The notes below the pieces were generated by a model. That model saw only the letters and a list, made by a program, of their open reading frames with translations. It was not told the origin of the DNA and did no database searches. Made by a program: the position numbers and the translations under genes. From the NCBI GenBank assembly GCA_009746045.1, contig RPFO01002174.1:1-64000 (forward strand): a stretch of 64,000 bases of DNA. Direction: 5' to 3'. Position 1 is the stretch's first letter. Each line of letters begins with the position of its first letter. Positions 54,192 through 64,000 of this stretch are shown here, one piece after another. The stretch is from Mesostigma viride. Its lineage: Eukaryota > Streptophyta > Mesostigmatophyceae > Mesostigmatales > Mesostigmataceae.

Positions 54192-54935
54192 TTCATTGGG
54201 CTGCATTAATGGGTTAGTTGCAATGCAAATGCAATGTTTTTTCATCGCTGGGTGGTGGCCAGCATGTCCGTGATGTCAAAGAAGGTTTGGCATATGCTTA
54301 TTAGAGAAAGTTTACCGTAAGGGGTGGGCCATGTTCAAGCCGGGCAACCTCAGCAACCATGCAACAGTATATTGCATTACCTGCACCATCTGTGACACCG
54401 TTAGGCACGCGTACGTATACATACAGGCAGCCACAGCAGGGTATGGCCTTGTTATACGCTGCCCCGCCATCCCAAGGTCTCGTAGGGTCCCATGCGTTTG
54501 TAAGATGCTCAAGGGACCGTGTGGATAGCATGGTAATGCGTTGATATACTTATTGGTCCTATTGGTCCTAAATTCACCATTTTGCCAATTTTCCCGTTCG
54601 AGGTGTGGTATGGGGGCAGTGCCCATTTAGGTGGTAAATGTTGTCTTTCCCAGGTTTTTGACAGAAATTCAAAAGGTGTATTATCTGCCATGGGCCCCAA
54701 TGCCAGGGTCAAATGTTCATGTTTGCATGCATATTTGATACGTCTTACGGCTGAAACGCAGTATTGCCAAAGTTATCCCGTGACAAGGCCACGAGCCACG
54801 AGATAGCCATGGCTGACGGCGGAGCTCATAACTTTCACGTTTGAGAACCGAATTTAGCCGTGAATATCACAATCGACGTGTCTTTCTACGACGCACATGC
54901 TGATATAATTTCCCGCAGCTATTACGCAATATACG
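54192..54935. other. No gene recognised
   Basis: Only short frames on both strands; nothing supports a gene or a repeat. Confidence 0.4.
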
Positions 54936-56337
54936 ATGAGCAAACGCCTCTCGACGCAACGCAGCCTGGCGGCTGCGCTCGGCAATGAAAATATGTCTGC
55001 AGCCCCGGCGGCTGCAGCTACGCCCACCGGCCCAGCAGGCAGCGGCGCCACTAGCCAAGCTCTAATGGTCGCCCAGCCCCCTTTCGGGCTCGCCTCGCCA
55101 GCAGCGTCGCCTGAACCCAAGCGCAGTCGCCCTGCCGAGCCGACCTGGGAAGCGTTCGACTTTGACGCCAGCCAGCCCGGCTTTTTTGACAAGCTCAACC
55201 CCGACAAGATCCTGAGCTACGTGTTTTTCGGATCGTATGCCTGGCTTCTCGAGATGTGCATGCAAGCAACTCTTCCATCAGGGCCGCCTCAATTTCCAGC
55301 AACGCCCCCACTCCTTCGACACCATCCTCAAATGCCGCCGCCCCCACCTTCAGCTACGCGTCCTTTTCTCCCTCCTTGGCCGCTCCCTCGAGGAGCTTTG
55401 GCCCCCCACGCCCCTCACCACCACCTTAACCGAATCCTCCATCCGCTCACTCCTCAAGGAGGCCCTCGAGCAGCACGTGGCCCCCATCGCTGCAGATGTG
55501 GCGGCCATGGGCAGCACGCTGACTGCCGAGCTCCCCCTCCTCTCCACCATTTCCACCGCCACCTCCACCCTCCTCGCCTCCTCCACCGCCACCATCCCGG
55601 CCTCCTCCGACGCCATCACTGCCCAGCTCCGCGACATCGACCAGCGCCTCAAGGATTAATTTATTAATGCAATCGCTATCGAGGTCCTGCAGAACACCGC
55701 GCGCCTCACCGCCCAGGCAGTGAAGGACATTGCCGCCAAGCCAGCCCCTGCTGGCCTGGCCGGCGATGCTCCTCCCATCACGACCTGCCGGGCGGACATG
55801 CTTAAGCAACATACCACCTCCACCACCTCCGCCGTCGCAGCCTAGCTCCAACGGCAGACGCTTGACCTCCGCGAGGAGGCCGAGCTCGCCAAGCGCAGCC
55901 TCAACGTCATCGTCAAGAACTTCGACATGGAGGAAGGTGAGAATTCCGAGAAGCTTGCACGTGCGTTTGAGAGCAAAATCCTTGCACGCATGGGCCTCCT
56001 TGGTGAGATTAAGCTGACCGCCCACCGCCTCCCCCGCGCGCGGGGTAAGGCCGGGGCGTCTCCGCTTCTTCTCATCTTTGAGAGCCCAGCGGACAAGATT
56101 TCGTTTCTCAGACGCCGCAAGCGGCTCGAGAAGACTCACTTCACCCTTGACGACGACTTGACCCTGGCGCAGCAACAACGGCGACGGGAGCTATGGCCGA
56201 CCTACCTCCAGCTCCGGCAGACCAAGGCGGGCCAGCCGGTGTACTGGAAGGGGGCGGCCATCTACATCGGCCACAAGCCCTGGCACGCGACCCCCTCGAC
56301 CACCGCGGCCCTAGCGACTCCAGAAGCCCCAGCCTAG
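54936..56337 (+). pseudogene. LINE ORF1-like protein, frameshifted
   Basis: Starts MSKRLSTQRSLAAALG, Ala/Pro-rich. After a frameshift near 55250 it continues with LTESSIRSLLKEALEQHVAP and a Thr/Ser/Ala-rich coil to a stop at 55659. The last frame (about 55850-56337) has RSLNVIVKNFDMEEGENSEK, then LLLIFESPADKISFLRRRK and DDDLTLAQQQRRRELWP. That order (RNA-binding strand, then DK..ILR..., then DLT..Q...R.EL) is the RRM plus C-terminal domain of L1-type ORF1 (Transposase_22 type). At least one in-frame stop and one shift make it defective. No RT follows. Confidence 0.7.
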
Positions 56338-56812
56338 GGGAATACAGCAGCAGTAGTGTAGAATAGTTAGACAGTGGCCTTGTACATGCCCGCCTACTAC
56401 AGGCACTATACCAGCTTAGGCCTAGCCTTTTTAGTCATGTACATGTGTGCCTATGATGTGCCACCCTCCAGATGATGCCTAGCTTTATTTAATTATGCAG
56501 TGCCCATGCAGGGAGTCACTCTCTGCTGAGATGCCATGCCCTAGCTCTTGTATAGCTATGCTGATCAATCTTCCCCACCTATGACGGGCTCCCCTTAGCT
56601 GGGAGTTGCCCGAGACTCTGGGTGGTGCAGGTGCCCTAGTGCACCTAGAGCAAGTGTTGTCTACATTCCCACCCTTGCAGGAAGTAGCTTAGAATGTATT
56701 ATAGGCCATATGCCCCTTCTCTGGGCTATGTGCTACATATACTCCCAACGGAGTTATGTTCCTAATTAATTAATTAATTAATTAATTAATTAATTAATTA
56801 ATTAATTGATAC
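56338..56812 (+). repeat. LINE 3' UTR with (TTAA)n tail
   Basis: Non-coding, ending in about eleven TTAA units at 56764-56807. The tail resembles that of LINE 2 (ATTAATTAAT near 52290). Shared words after each tail (TAGACCGG.AGGA.TG, CATCCATCC) suggest one LINE family. Confidence 0.65.
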
Positions 56813-57697
56813 GTCAAACTGGTCCTAAATTTAGGACTTTTTCTGGGAAAATGAACACTCGGTTTGTTACTTGATGCATTTTATCGTATCTATAAAGAAA
56901 GATACAATAGACCGGCAGGATTGTATGTCCATCCATCCGGTACTCACGAGAGCACGTGTTTCATTACTGATGGTGGCGATAATTTACTGCTTCTTTCAGC
57001 CATGGTTTCCTTTCAAGTTTTTGCACTCGGCCACATGTGGCGCTTTCAACTTCCGGAACAACTGCTGACTTGGCCATCGTGTGGCTTTTCGCCAATAAAA
57101 CTTGGGCACGGCACGGCACGGCCACGTGCGGCGTGGCACCCAAGGGGCTTTCGTCTAACTCTCTAGTGTCCTTGGTGCAGCAACGTGATTCTCCGGCGCA
57201 AAAACTACAAGTAGACCGGCGCGGCGCTACAAGGGCCAATATAACAGCGAGTGAGTGTTATGTGCCCCCAGCTCAGTGCTAAGTGCCAATATAACAGCGA
57301 GTGAGTGTTATGTGCCCCCAGCTCAGTGCTAAGTGCCGACAGATCACTGCAAAGTGGCCTTCAGCGCCACCTACGGAGTTGTTGTTGTCGGTTGTTGTTC
57401 TAGAGGGCGGTTTGTGGCGGAATGATGGCAGAGGAGTGTTCTTACACACCCAATCGTGGCGTCACCTGTAGTAGGGTCGACTTGTATGCACGGCCACTCT
57501 GTGGCAAACGGAAACGAGAAAGTAGAGCAGCACCGCCAAATTGTGGCCTATGGACCCTTTGCCCAAGGGTATTGTACCGCCACTAAATTTGGTGCGACAA
57601 CGTCACAAGTGGCGGCACCATAACGCCATACAAGAAACATTGCTTGCAGCGTTCAAACATACTTCGTCATTTGTATTTGTCCATTTTATGAAATTGG
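56813..57697. other. No gene recognised; one 49-bp tandem duplication
   Basis: GCCAATATAACAGCGAGTGA begins two direct copies of a ~49-bp unit (57234-57283 and 57284-57333). Otherwise no feature. Confidence 0.5.
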
Positions 57698-57893
57698 GCT
57701 GAACCACCTTCGAGAGAGTGCAATACGAAGGCGATTCCGCAGCTGCCCAGCCATGCAAGCATGGCTATGCGGGCGGCTGCACCCAGAAAAATTAATTTAA
57801 TATCGTTGGGGTACTATGTACCCCATATCAGATATTAAACTGATAAGAACAGATACTACACTTGATCTTAGCCAAAAGGCCGAGAATAGGTAT
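57698..57893 (-). ncRNA. U2: U2 spliceosomal snRNA
   Basis: Read on the minus strand, the RNA starts ATACCTATTCTCGGCCTTTT and continues through GGCTAAGATCAAGTGTAGTA. This is the near-invariant U2 5' end including the branch-point-pairing GUAGUA (complement at 57850-57861). Stem-loop II has GGGGTACATAGTACCCC. The Sm site AATTTTTCTG maps to 57784-57793. Stem-loop III follows, then stem-loop IV with stem CGCCTTCG/CGAAGGTG and loop TATTGCACTCT, where U2B'' binds. Its ~196 nt equals the usual plant and algal length. I could not find a plant-type upstream sequence element. It may be a functional gene or a dispersed copy, but all conserved domains look intact. Confidence 0.9.
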
Positions 57894-58348
57894 GAATTGA
57901 GTGGGCACCATGCAGTCATTATGTGCCACAATGACTCGGGAAACGGGAGCCGCGCTGCTTTTCTGCAATCGCAACGGTTTGTTCCTACATCTACGGCCTC
58001 AGAGCATTATTCGTGAGCGCCGGGCGTCATACCGGTTCGCTAAAGCGAGGGCATTTGAACGGCGCGGTTTCTTCGCCAGTTGCCGCCAGTCCTTGCGAAA
58101 TGCCAGCCGTATTGTGGACGGCGTGGCGCGGCGTGGCGCGGCCCTTTGCCACCTTCCTGGAAAACCATCGTACGTGTTCGCGGCAATTTTTTACTACTGA
58201 CCCTAATGCTGTTGCCGAATGCCAAAAACACATTCCGCGTCTGTCACTCGTAGCGAAGAAGACTGCTCGTGTTTTTTTGTTTTGTTTTGTTTGTTGTTTT
58301 TTTGTCCCGGGGCCGTGCTTTATTATTAACCCTTATAATTATTAGTCC
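57894..58348. other. U2 upstream region, no gene recognised
   Basis: Probably contains the U2 promoter, reading leftward. I cannot assign elements. Open frames here are short and lack domains. Confidence 0.35.
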
Positions 58349-58378
58349 GAAAAGTGTATGTGATCGCATACACTTTTA
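58349..58378. repeat. Perfect hairpin
   Basis: AAAAGTGTATG and CATACACTTTT separated by TGATCG form an 11-bp stem. Function unknown. Confidence 0.6.
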
Positions 58379-59805
58379 CTTAACGTAATAAACCACGTAA
58401 TTCCCGGAGCGCCGCGCCACCCGTGACGGAGGGAAGTTGCCCGGTGGGTCTGGGAACACTTAGGGACGAAGGTGATGCGTAGGTTTGGGGGGGTTATTCG
58501 CCATAGCTTGGTAATTACAACGTGCATTGAGGAAGTATCACGTGACTTTGGCGGGAAATTTTCACTCGCGCGCGCGCGCAACGAGATATGGCTGCCAACG
58601 TGCCGTTATCAGGGAAATTTGCGTCTCGCGGCTAGAAACGGTTTAGAATGTTGCTCAGAATGATGATGCGTGATTTTCGTAGGTCAGGCATGGCCAGATT
58701 TTTAGGATTGGGAAAATACAGGTAGGAAAATACTGCCTTCTTGGTCGTCAGTGCCAGACAAGTCATCGCCTATCATATGTCGATTTTCTCCTTATGGCCG
58801 GGCAGCCTGCGCCAGCCCGAGCATCCAGGTTTGCTACGGGATGTCCCCTGCAGCATTTGCTGCGAATGCGGACGCATTTATAGGTCATCTTTGAACGAAA
58901 CATCAACCTGGTAATCATAAAGGATGCATGCTTGACGCGGCTATGTCGGCCTATGCCCGTAGAGCCACGGTATCTGTGAGTTATGGTGGTCCCGGCCAGC
59001 GGACCCCGGGCAGGACATGAACGAGCTGGGTACGACAACGTATTTGCGTGTTGTTTGCAGCGGAATTCGTCTCCCATGCAATATATATGACGATTTTATC
59101 TTTGCATATTTCAGCAAGCTTTCATGCCTGTTGTAGAGAGTGGTTTCAGCCCTGAAAGTGCCCAGTTTATGGCATATCTTTGGAGTGTATCATTCCGTTA
59201 GTGCAGGTAGGCAACGTGTTTGTATTCCAGCACTTTTGGCAGCATTTTATAGCTTTTTATAATGCATTATTGTGTGCATGTCATAGATAGCTGTTTACAC
59301 GCGCGTAACCCACACACATATATGAGCACGTTATATAGAGGTAATGGGTTATCCGGGTGGTCTGACCCAAGGAAACCCCCATTGGACTATCCAACTAAGT
59401 TGTCCTATGTTGGTATTGAGGTTCCCTACCCTCCCTGGGAAAAAAGTGGGGGGTAAACTTTTCCTTGGGAAAAAAAGATCGTCTTTTGGCCAACTTTGAC
59501 TAGAGCTATCATCCAAATGATTTGATAAAGCCATGGTATTATTGCATATTCTGAAAGCCCTTGAAGTGTAGATACTCCTAGCATCTTGGTTGGGGGTATT
59601 TGGAGTTGTGGCCTGTGAGTTATGATTTTTTTCATTTTCAGGGGTATGAAAGTGCCAAAAAAGGGTCAGCGGACTATGGGTTAAAACGTCGCCTTGCAGG
59701 CTCGCACACGGGGACAAGCCGCTTTGTCGACGACGCTGCCTGCCGTTAAATATATCAATCTAAGAGCGCGGTGGTCTCCTCCTAGCTTGCATACCCCGCG
59801 CCACC
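58379..59805. other. No gene recognised; CCT8 upstream region
   Basis: No domain-bearing frame. The last ~150 bp (GC-rich, ending GCGCCACC before the ATG) should hold the CCT8 promoter and 5' UTR. Confidence 0.4.
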
Positions 59806-62800
59806 ATGCTAGGCCCAGGTCTGCAATCCCTTCTTAAAGAAGGGCATCAACACATCAGCGGGTTGGACGAGGCCGTCCTCAAGAACATAGATGCGTGCAA
59901 GCAGCTTTCGCAGATTAGTCGAACCTCGCTAGGACCACATGGTGAGAATCCTTGCCTTGAAATTTCCCCTCCTACTGGAACGTTCGTCGACACATTGGAA
60001 TCTCTGTCAGGGGGAGAAATGCGGCTCCGGGGGCAGTGCTTGGAGTCCGAGTTATTTTTTGCCAAATGTTTGCTTCTGACACCTGCTCTGGACAACCTCT
60101 GTGCCGCGTGCGCATCAGACGGTTGCTCTTAGGAACAGAAAAAGGCACTACTTCAAGATTCCTCCTTCGGTTTGCTGCTATTGAAAAACCTGGTCGCACT
60201 AGTGTGTCTCTAATAAGAGCGTGTCCTATAAACGCGCCGTATGACCAACGGCACTGTGGATGCTCACCACTCTTTCGAACGTGGTCTATGTGTTGAAAAA
60301 TATCGCTTCCTGCGTCGGCCCAACAACTTGTAGGCCTGCTGTTGTAGGGCACTGACGGTTGCCGTGAGGCTTGGCCTTTTATAGCATGGGACCGGTGAAA
60401 TGCAGGCAACGGTGGAAAGTTCATGACCGTCCCGCACACGTGGGTATCCGGAACTCTGAGCGGTTGCCAAGGAGCTGCAGCGCTGCAGTCATTTTCTCCA
60501 GGTTGTCCTGGGGGTTCTGTGCAGAGGGGGGAGGTAGATGAGAGGCATGCCATCATGGGAAGTGAACGGTGCCACGTCCACGGGCAGTGCGGTCACGTGT
60601 CTGTAGCCATGTCACCCCTCCTTTGGTGATGCATGCCTCTCGATGGTTTGTGGCCCCTTCTTTGCTTTCCACTGGCATATGCCCCCGGCACAACTACCCC
60701 TCCAGGCACCCTTGCGCCACTGACCAATCACCCACATTGACATTCGCGCTCAACTGTTTCTACCCCTTTTCCCTCTTTTCTGCCCCCCCCTCTCCCGTGT
60801 CCTCTTTTCCTGCTTTCCCCCCTTCCCTCCTCCCCCGCTCCACTCACCCCCACGGCCCCTTTCCTGTTTCCACCCCGTTTCTGATTCTCTCCTTCCCCCT
60901 TCTCCTTCACACTCCTTACCTATCCTCCCATCCACCCACCCCAGGCATGAACAAGATGATCATCAACCACCTGGACAAGCTGTTTGTGACGAGCGACAGC
61001 GCGACCATCATGTCGGAGCTGGAGGTGCAGCACCCGGCCGCCAAGCTGATCGTGCTCGCCGCCAAGGCGCAGCAGTCTGAGGTGGGCGACGGCGCCAACC
61101 TCGTCGTCTCGCTCGCGGGGGAGCTGCTGCAGAACGCGGAGAGCCTGCTGTGCGACGGGTTGCACACGAGCGAGGTCATCAACGGCTACAACATGGCGCT
61201 GCGCAAGGTGGGAGGCATGCATGTGCGGCTGTGACAAGCTGTGCGCTGCATGTACCTACACAGCGTCATGCACATGTCGTGACAGGTGACAGCATGATGC
61301 TTCGGAAGGTGGGGAGCATGCACGCACGAGGACGGGGCGCGCACAAGTCCGGCCACCACCACGCCGCTTTAGTCATGCATCGACCAAAATGTTCATTATT
61401 GTGCAGTAATCCTTATATTTATTACCATTTTCCCTATGGATCTCATCAGTCTCTTGTTCTCCCCGCATACGCACACACACATACGCACACACACACATAT
61501 GCACACACACATGCACATACACACATATACACATTTCCCTTTCTTCCCGCTCTGCTCCCCCTCCTTCCCCCTACTCCCCGCCCCCCCCTCTAGGTCCTTG
61601 ACCTGCTGGGTGAGGCGGTCATCCCTGGCTCAGACAAGGTCGACGTGCGCAACGTGGCGGACGTGGTGCCCCAGCTGAAGAGCGCGATTGCCGCGAAGCA
61701 GTTTGGGCGGGAGGAGGTGCTGGCCAAGCTGGTGGCCGAGGTGGGTGGTGGCAACCATAAGAAATGAAGCATAACAAGCCAATCATAAAATAGAACCACC
61801 ATGAGGGCATCTGATGGTGTGGATAGGTTTTGGGTGCGCGTGCCTGTTCACGTGCGCCACGACCGCTGTCTTGCTTGCTTTCGTCTCATTTGGTGACAGG
61901 ACCAGCTAGGCTTTGCACGGGTTGCTTAGGGTTACGAGCCATGCATGTGATTACGAGCCATGCATGGGATACAAGTGAATACCAGACTCGGCTGTTCCTG
62001 CCTTCTCAACAGTCCAGTTTTGCTGGAGTCGCGTATCAGGATAGTTCTGTTGGGTGGCAGAGCTGTCAGACATGGGGCAGAGGATGATGGCCACACCAGG
62101 TTGCACGCCTGTGGAGGGGGGACAAGGTGAGGGGTGAAGGACGGCGGGGGGGAGGGGCAGCAGTGGGGGAAGAAGGCATTTAGAGGGGGTACGAAAGGGG
62201 ATGACAAGTTGCAGTGCTGCCGGACATCGGGCGGGGGTGATGGGGCCAAAAGGGACAGGGAAATGAACCGATACAGTTAGTAAGTCCACCGCTGCCAGGC
62301 ATGCGTGGGGGAGGAATATGAAGGAGCAGGAAGAGCAGCCTTGTATTGGGTGGTTGGGTTGGTGAACAATGCGTGGCCGAGGCTGCAAGGGGTTGGGGAT
62401 ACAAACGGCAAGGAGAAGAGGTTGGGAGCAGAATGGCGGAGTAGGTAGCCCGACAGAACTACCTATATCACCCGATAATGACCACCCCTCTCAATGCCTT
62501 TCCCTCGCTGCTTCCTTGCCCCCCCTGCCTTCCTTCCCCCCCTTCCTTCTCCCCCCGCAGGCGTGCAACCTGGTGTGCCCGAAGAACCCCGGCTCGTTCA
62601 ACGTGGACAATGTGCGCATGGCCAAGGTGGTGGCCGGCAACCTCAACCAGAGCCTCGTCGTCAAGGGCCTTGTGCTCACGCGTGACGCCGAGGGGACGAT
62701 CAAGCACGTCAGCAAGGCCAAGGTGAGGCATGGGGACGATCAAGCATGTCAGCAAGGCCAAGGTGAGGCGGGGGGGTGTGTGTGAAGAAAACTTCAACGT

Positions 62801-64000
62801 AAAGAATGCCAAGGCGAGGCACGCGGGGGGGTAAAGAATACTTCAATCGTACAAGTGCCACTACAGAATACGTACGGGTGTCAGGTTGAGGCGATTGAGG
62901 TGGTAGGAACGTGCTGTAGCAGTTAACCTGCTGAGCCTACGTTTTGGTTTTTGTGGCTCATCCGTCAAGTTGTTTGTATGGTAGGAACAAAGGTAGAAAA
63001 AGGTGGACAGACAATTGATGATGGAGTCAGTCAGCGAGGTGCTTCCCCACGAAGGACTTTGAAATTACAACATGGTTGAAAGTTGTAGTTGCGGTATATG
63101 TCGCGCACGGTAAGTTCGGTTAAGGTAGCGCGCGGGAGGTGTCCTTGAGATGAGGAAATTGAAGTGCCGAGTGATTGTCCTTTTGAAGGTGGGTAAAACC
63201 TGTCGTTGACCCACCTGCTGTTTACCCACCTGTCATTTACCCACCTGCCATTTAGCTGGGTGAAACATTGTTACTATTCTCCCATGCCCAATTCAGGCCA
63301 AAGTAGTGTCTTACCTGAGGGCTACCGTAGCCCTTCCTCCGCCTCACCAATGGTCTTGTCAACCCCCTCATGGGGGAGCCAACACGCTGTTTGACCTAAC
63401 CTGCGGAGCCTCCTTTGCTTGTTGATGCCATTCCCCGTGTGTTTTGCCGCCGTGTATGCCGACGCCAACACCCATGTATTGTTTTATGAGCGTGCGTGTC
63501 ATGCTCCGCTTGTGTGTCATGCGCTGCTTGTGTGTGGCGGCATGGTGCGCTGCCAGGTGGCGGTGTTTGCGAGCGGTTTTGACACGAGCGACACGGAGAC
63601 CAAGGGCACGGTGCTCATCCAGAGCGCCAACCAGCTGGAGAACTACATCAAGTCGGAGGAGAACAAGATGGAGGAATACGTGAAGGGGATCGTGGACGCA
63701 GGTGGGTGGGGCTGGCGGCGCATCGCCGCGGGGAGGTGGGGTGTATTGCGACCTGTGCCACGGGCAGCATGTGTCACGGCGCCGGATGCGGTGTGTTGCG
63801 CTGGTTTGAGGGAGAGAAGATGCGGAAGAGCTGCAGGCTAAGCAGCTTTGCGAGGCATTTCTGTGGCCAACATGGGTAGAGTTTTAACATGATGGTCGTG
63901 CCGGCATATTTTGCATCAAACTGATACCATGTCATTTGCTGATATGGCAACGAGGACATCTGGGTGACACCATGGTGTTTTGGGGGGAGATGCCCTGCCG
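59806..64000 (+). CDS. CCT8: T-complex protein 1 subunit theta (CCT8), 5' five exons
   Basis: One of eight subunits of the cytosolic chaperonin that folds actin, tubulin and others using ATP. Exons: 59806-59941, 60945-61207, 61594-61740, 62561-62722 and 63557-63701. All have GT-AG introns, most with C-rich acceptors, and phases agree. The start CCACCATG is followed by GLQSLLKEGHQHISGLDEAV. SLGPHGMNKMIINHLDKLFV is the theta version of the group II chaperonin start with its ATP-binding loop. Later come NAESLLCDGLHTSEVINGY, ACNLVCPKNPGSFNVDNVR and VAVFASGFDTSDTETKGTVL, the last typical of CCT8. About 240 of the usual ~550 residues are here; the rest lies beyond the window. It is the best-preserved host gene in the window, so it is probably functional. 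Confidence 0.93.
62683..62770 (+). repeat. 40-bp tandem duplication of the CCT8 exon 4 splice donor
   Basis: A segment beginning GGGGACGATCAAGCA and running through the AAG|GTGAGGC donor occurs twice with a 40-bp offset (donors after 62722 and 62762). Using the second donor would shift the frame, so the first is the likely one. Confidence 0.8.

Noticed and set aside
57901-58345. Open frames of 99-110 codons next to the U2 gene
   Set aside because: They overlap the U2 upstream region, have no domain and end in a T-rich tract.
59806-60132. CCT8 first exon read through to a 108-codon protein
   Set aside because: A good GTGAG donor at 59942 follows the conserved SLGPHG; the rest of the frame has no chaperonin similarity and is intron.

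Overview
This window is eukaryotic nuclear DNA. It has spliced housekeeping exons (CCT8/TCP-1 theta, a DUS3-type dihydrouridine synthase exon), a U2 snRNA gene, GT-AG introns, and a dense load of transposable elements. Base composition, repeat style and gene content suggest a green alga with a repeat-rich genome; the phylum is an inference and I cannot name a species.

Layout. 1-5036: two exons of a minus-strand carbohydrate-binding-like gene, then a ~68-bp minisatellite split by a palindromic element, a single DUS3 exon and the tail of a LINE. 5037-40402: one old Ty1/copia-type LTR retrotransposon (copia B, 5-bp TSD GTTAT) stretched from about 8.4 kb to 35 kb by seven insertions. These are two split-direct-repeat (PAT/DIRS-like) elements, two palindromic elements, a three-LTR complex (copia A, itself carrying a solo LTR and a seven-palindrome array), an unidentified ~1 kb insert, and a nearly intact young element (copia C). 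40408-52310: LINE remnants, one of them split by a 10.2 kb hAT-like insertion (8-bp TSD CATTACCG). Nested in the hAT is an 8.7 kb two-gene DNA transposon with 28-bp terminal inverted repeats, hundreds of bases of 9-bp GTGCAACGG arrays, and a DUF7869-like transposase. 52310-59805: a CACTA-like miniature element, a LINE ORF1 remnant, a U2 snRNA gene and unassigned sequence. 59806-64000: the first five exons of CCT8.

Most unusual content. The three copia elements form one divergent family with shared oddities: LTRs ending AGTT...A(A)(C/G)T rather than TG...CA; a retropepsin-like domain placed between integrase and reverse transcriptase, with DTN where DTG is normal; HGDD in place of YVDD in the RT; an extra ORF ahead of gag; an in-frame UGA followed by C between the zinc knuckle and pol; and a perfect tRNA T-arm mimic in the 3' UTR. 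Four non-coding palindromic elements share the AGTT...AACT ends and the 5-bp TSD. They carry an A-box-like motif at the palindrome edge and a B-box in the spacer. They look like parasites of the copia integration machinery with a split Pol III-type promoter, and they are the best candidate for an undescribed system here.

Relative age from LTR pairs compared by eye agrees with the nesting: B (oldest, about six substitutions), A (about three), C (one substitution plus a 6-bp indel). Exon boundaries and element ends were read by eye. Those flanked by matching TSDs are firm; others are approximate.
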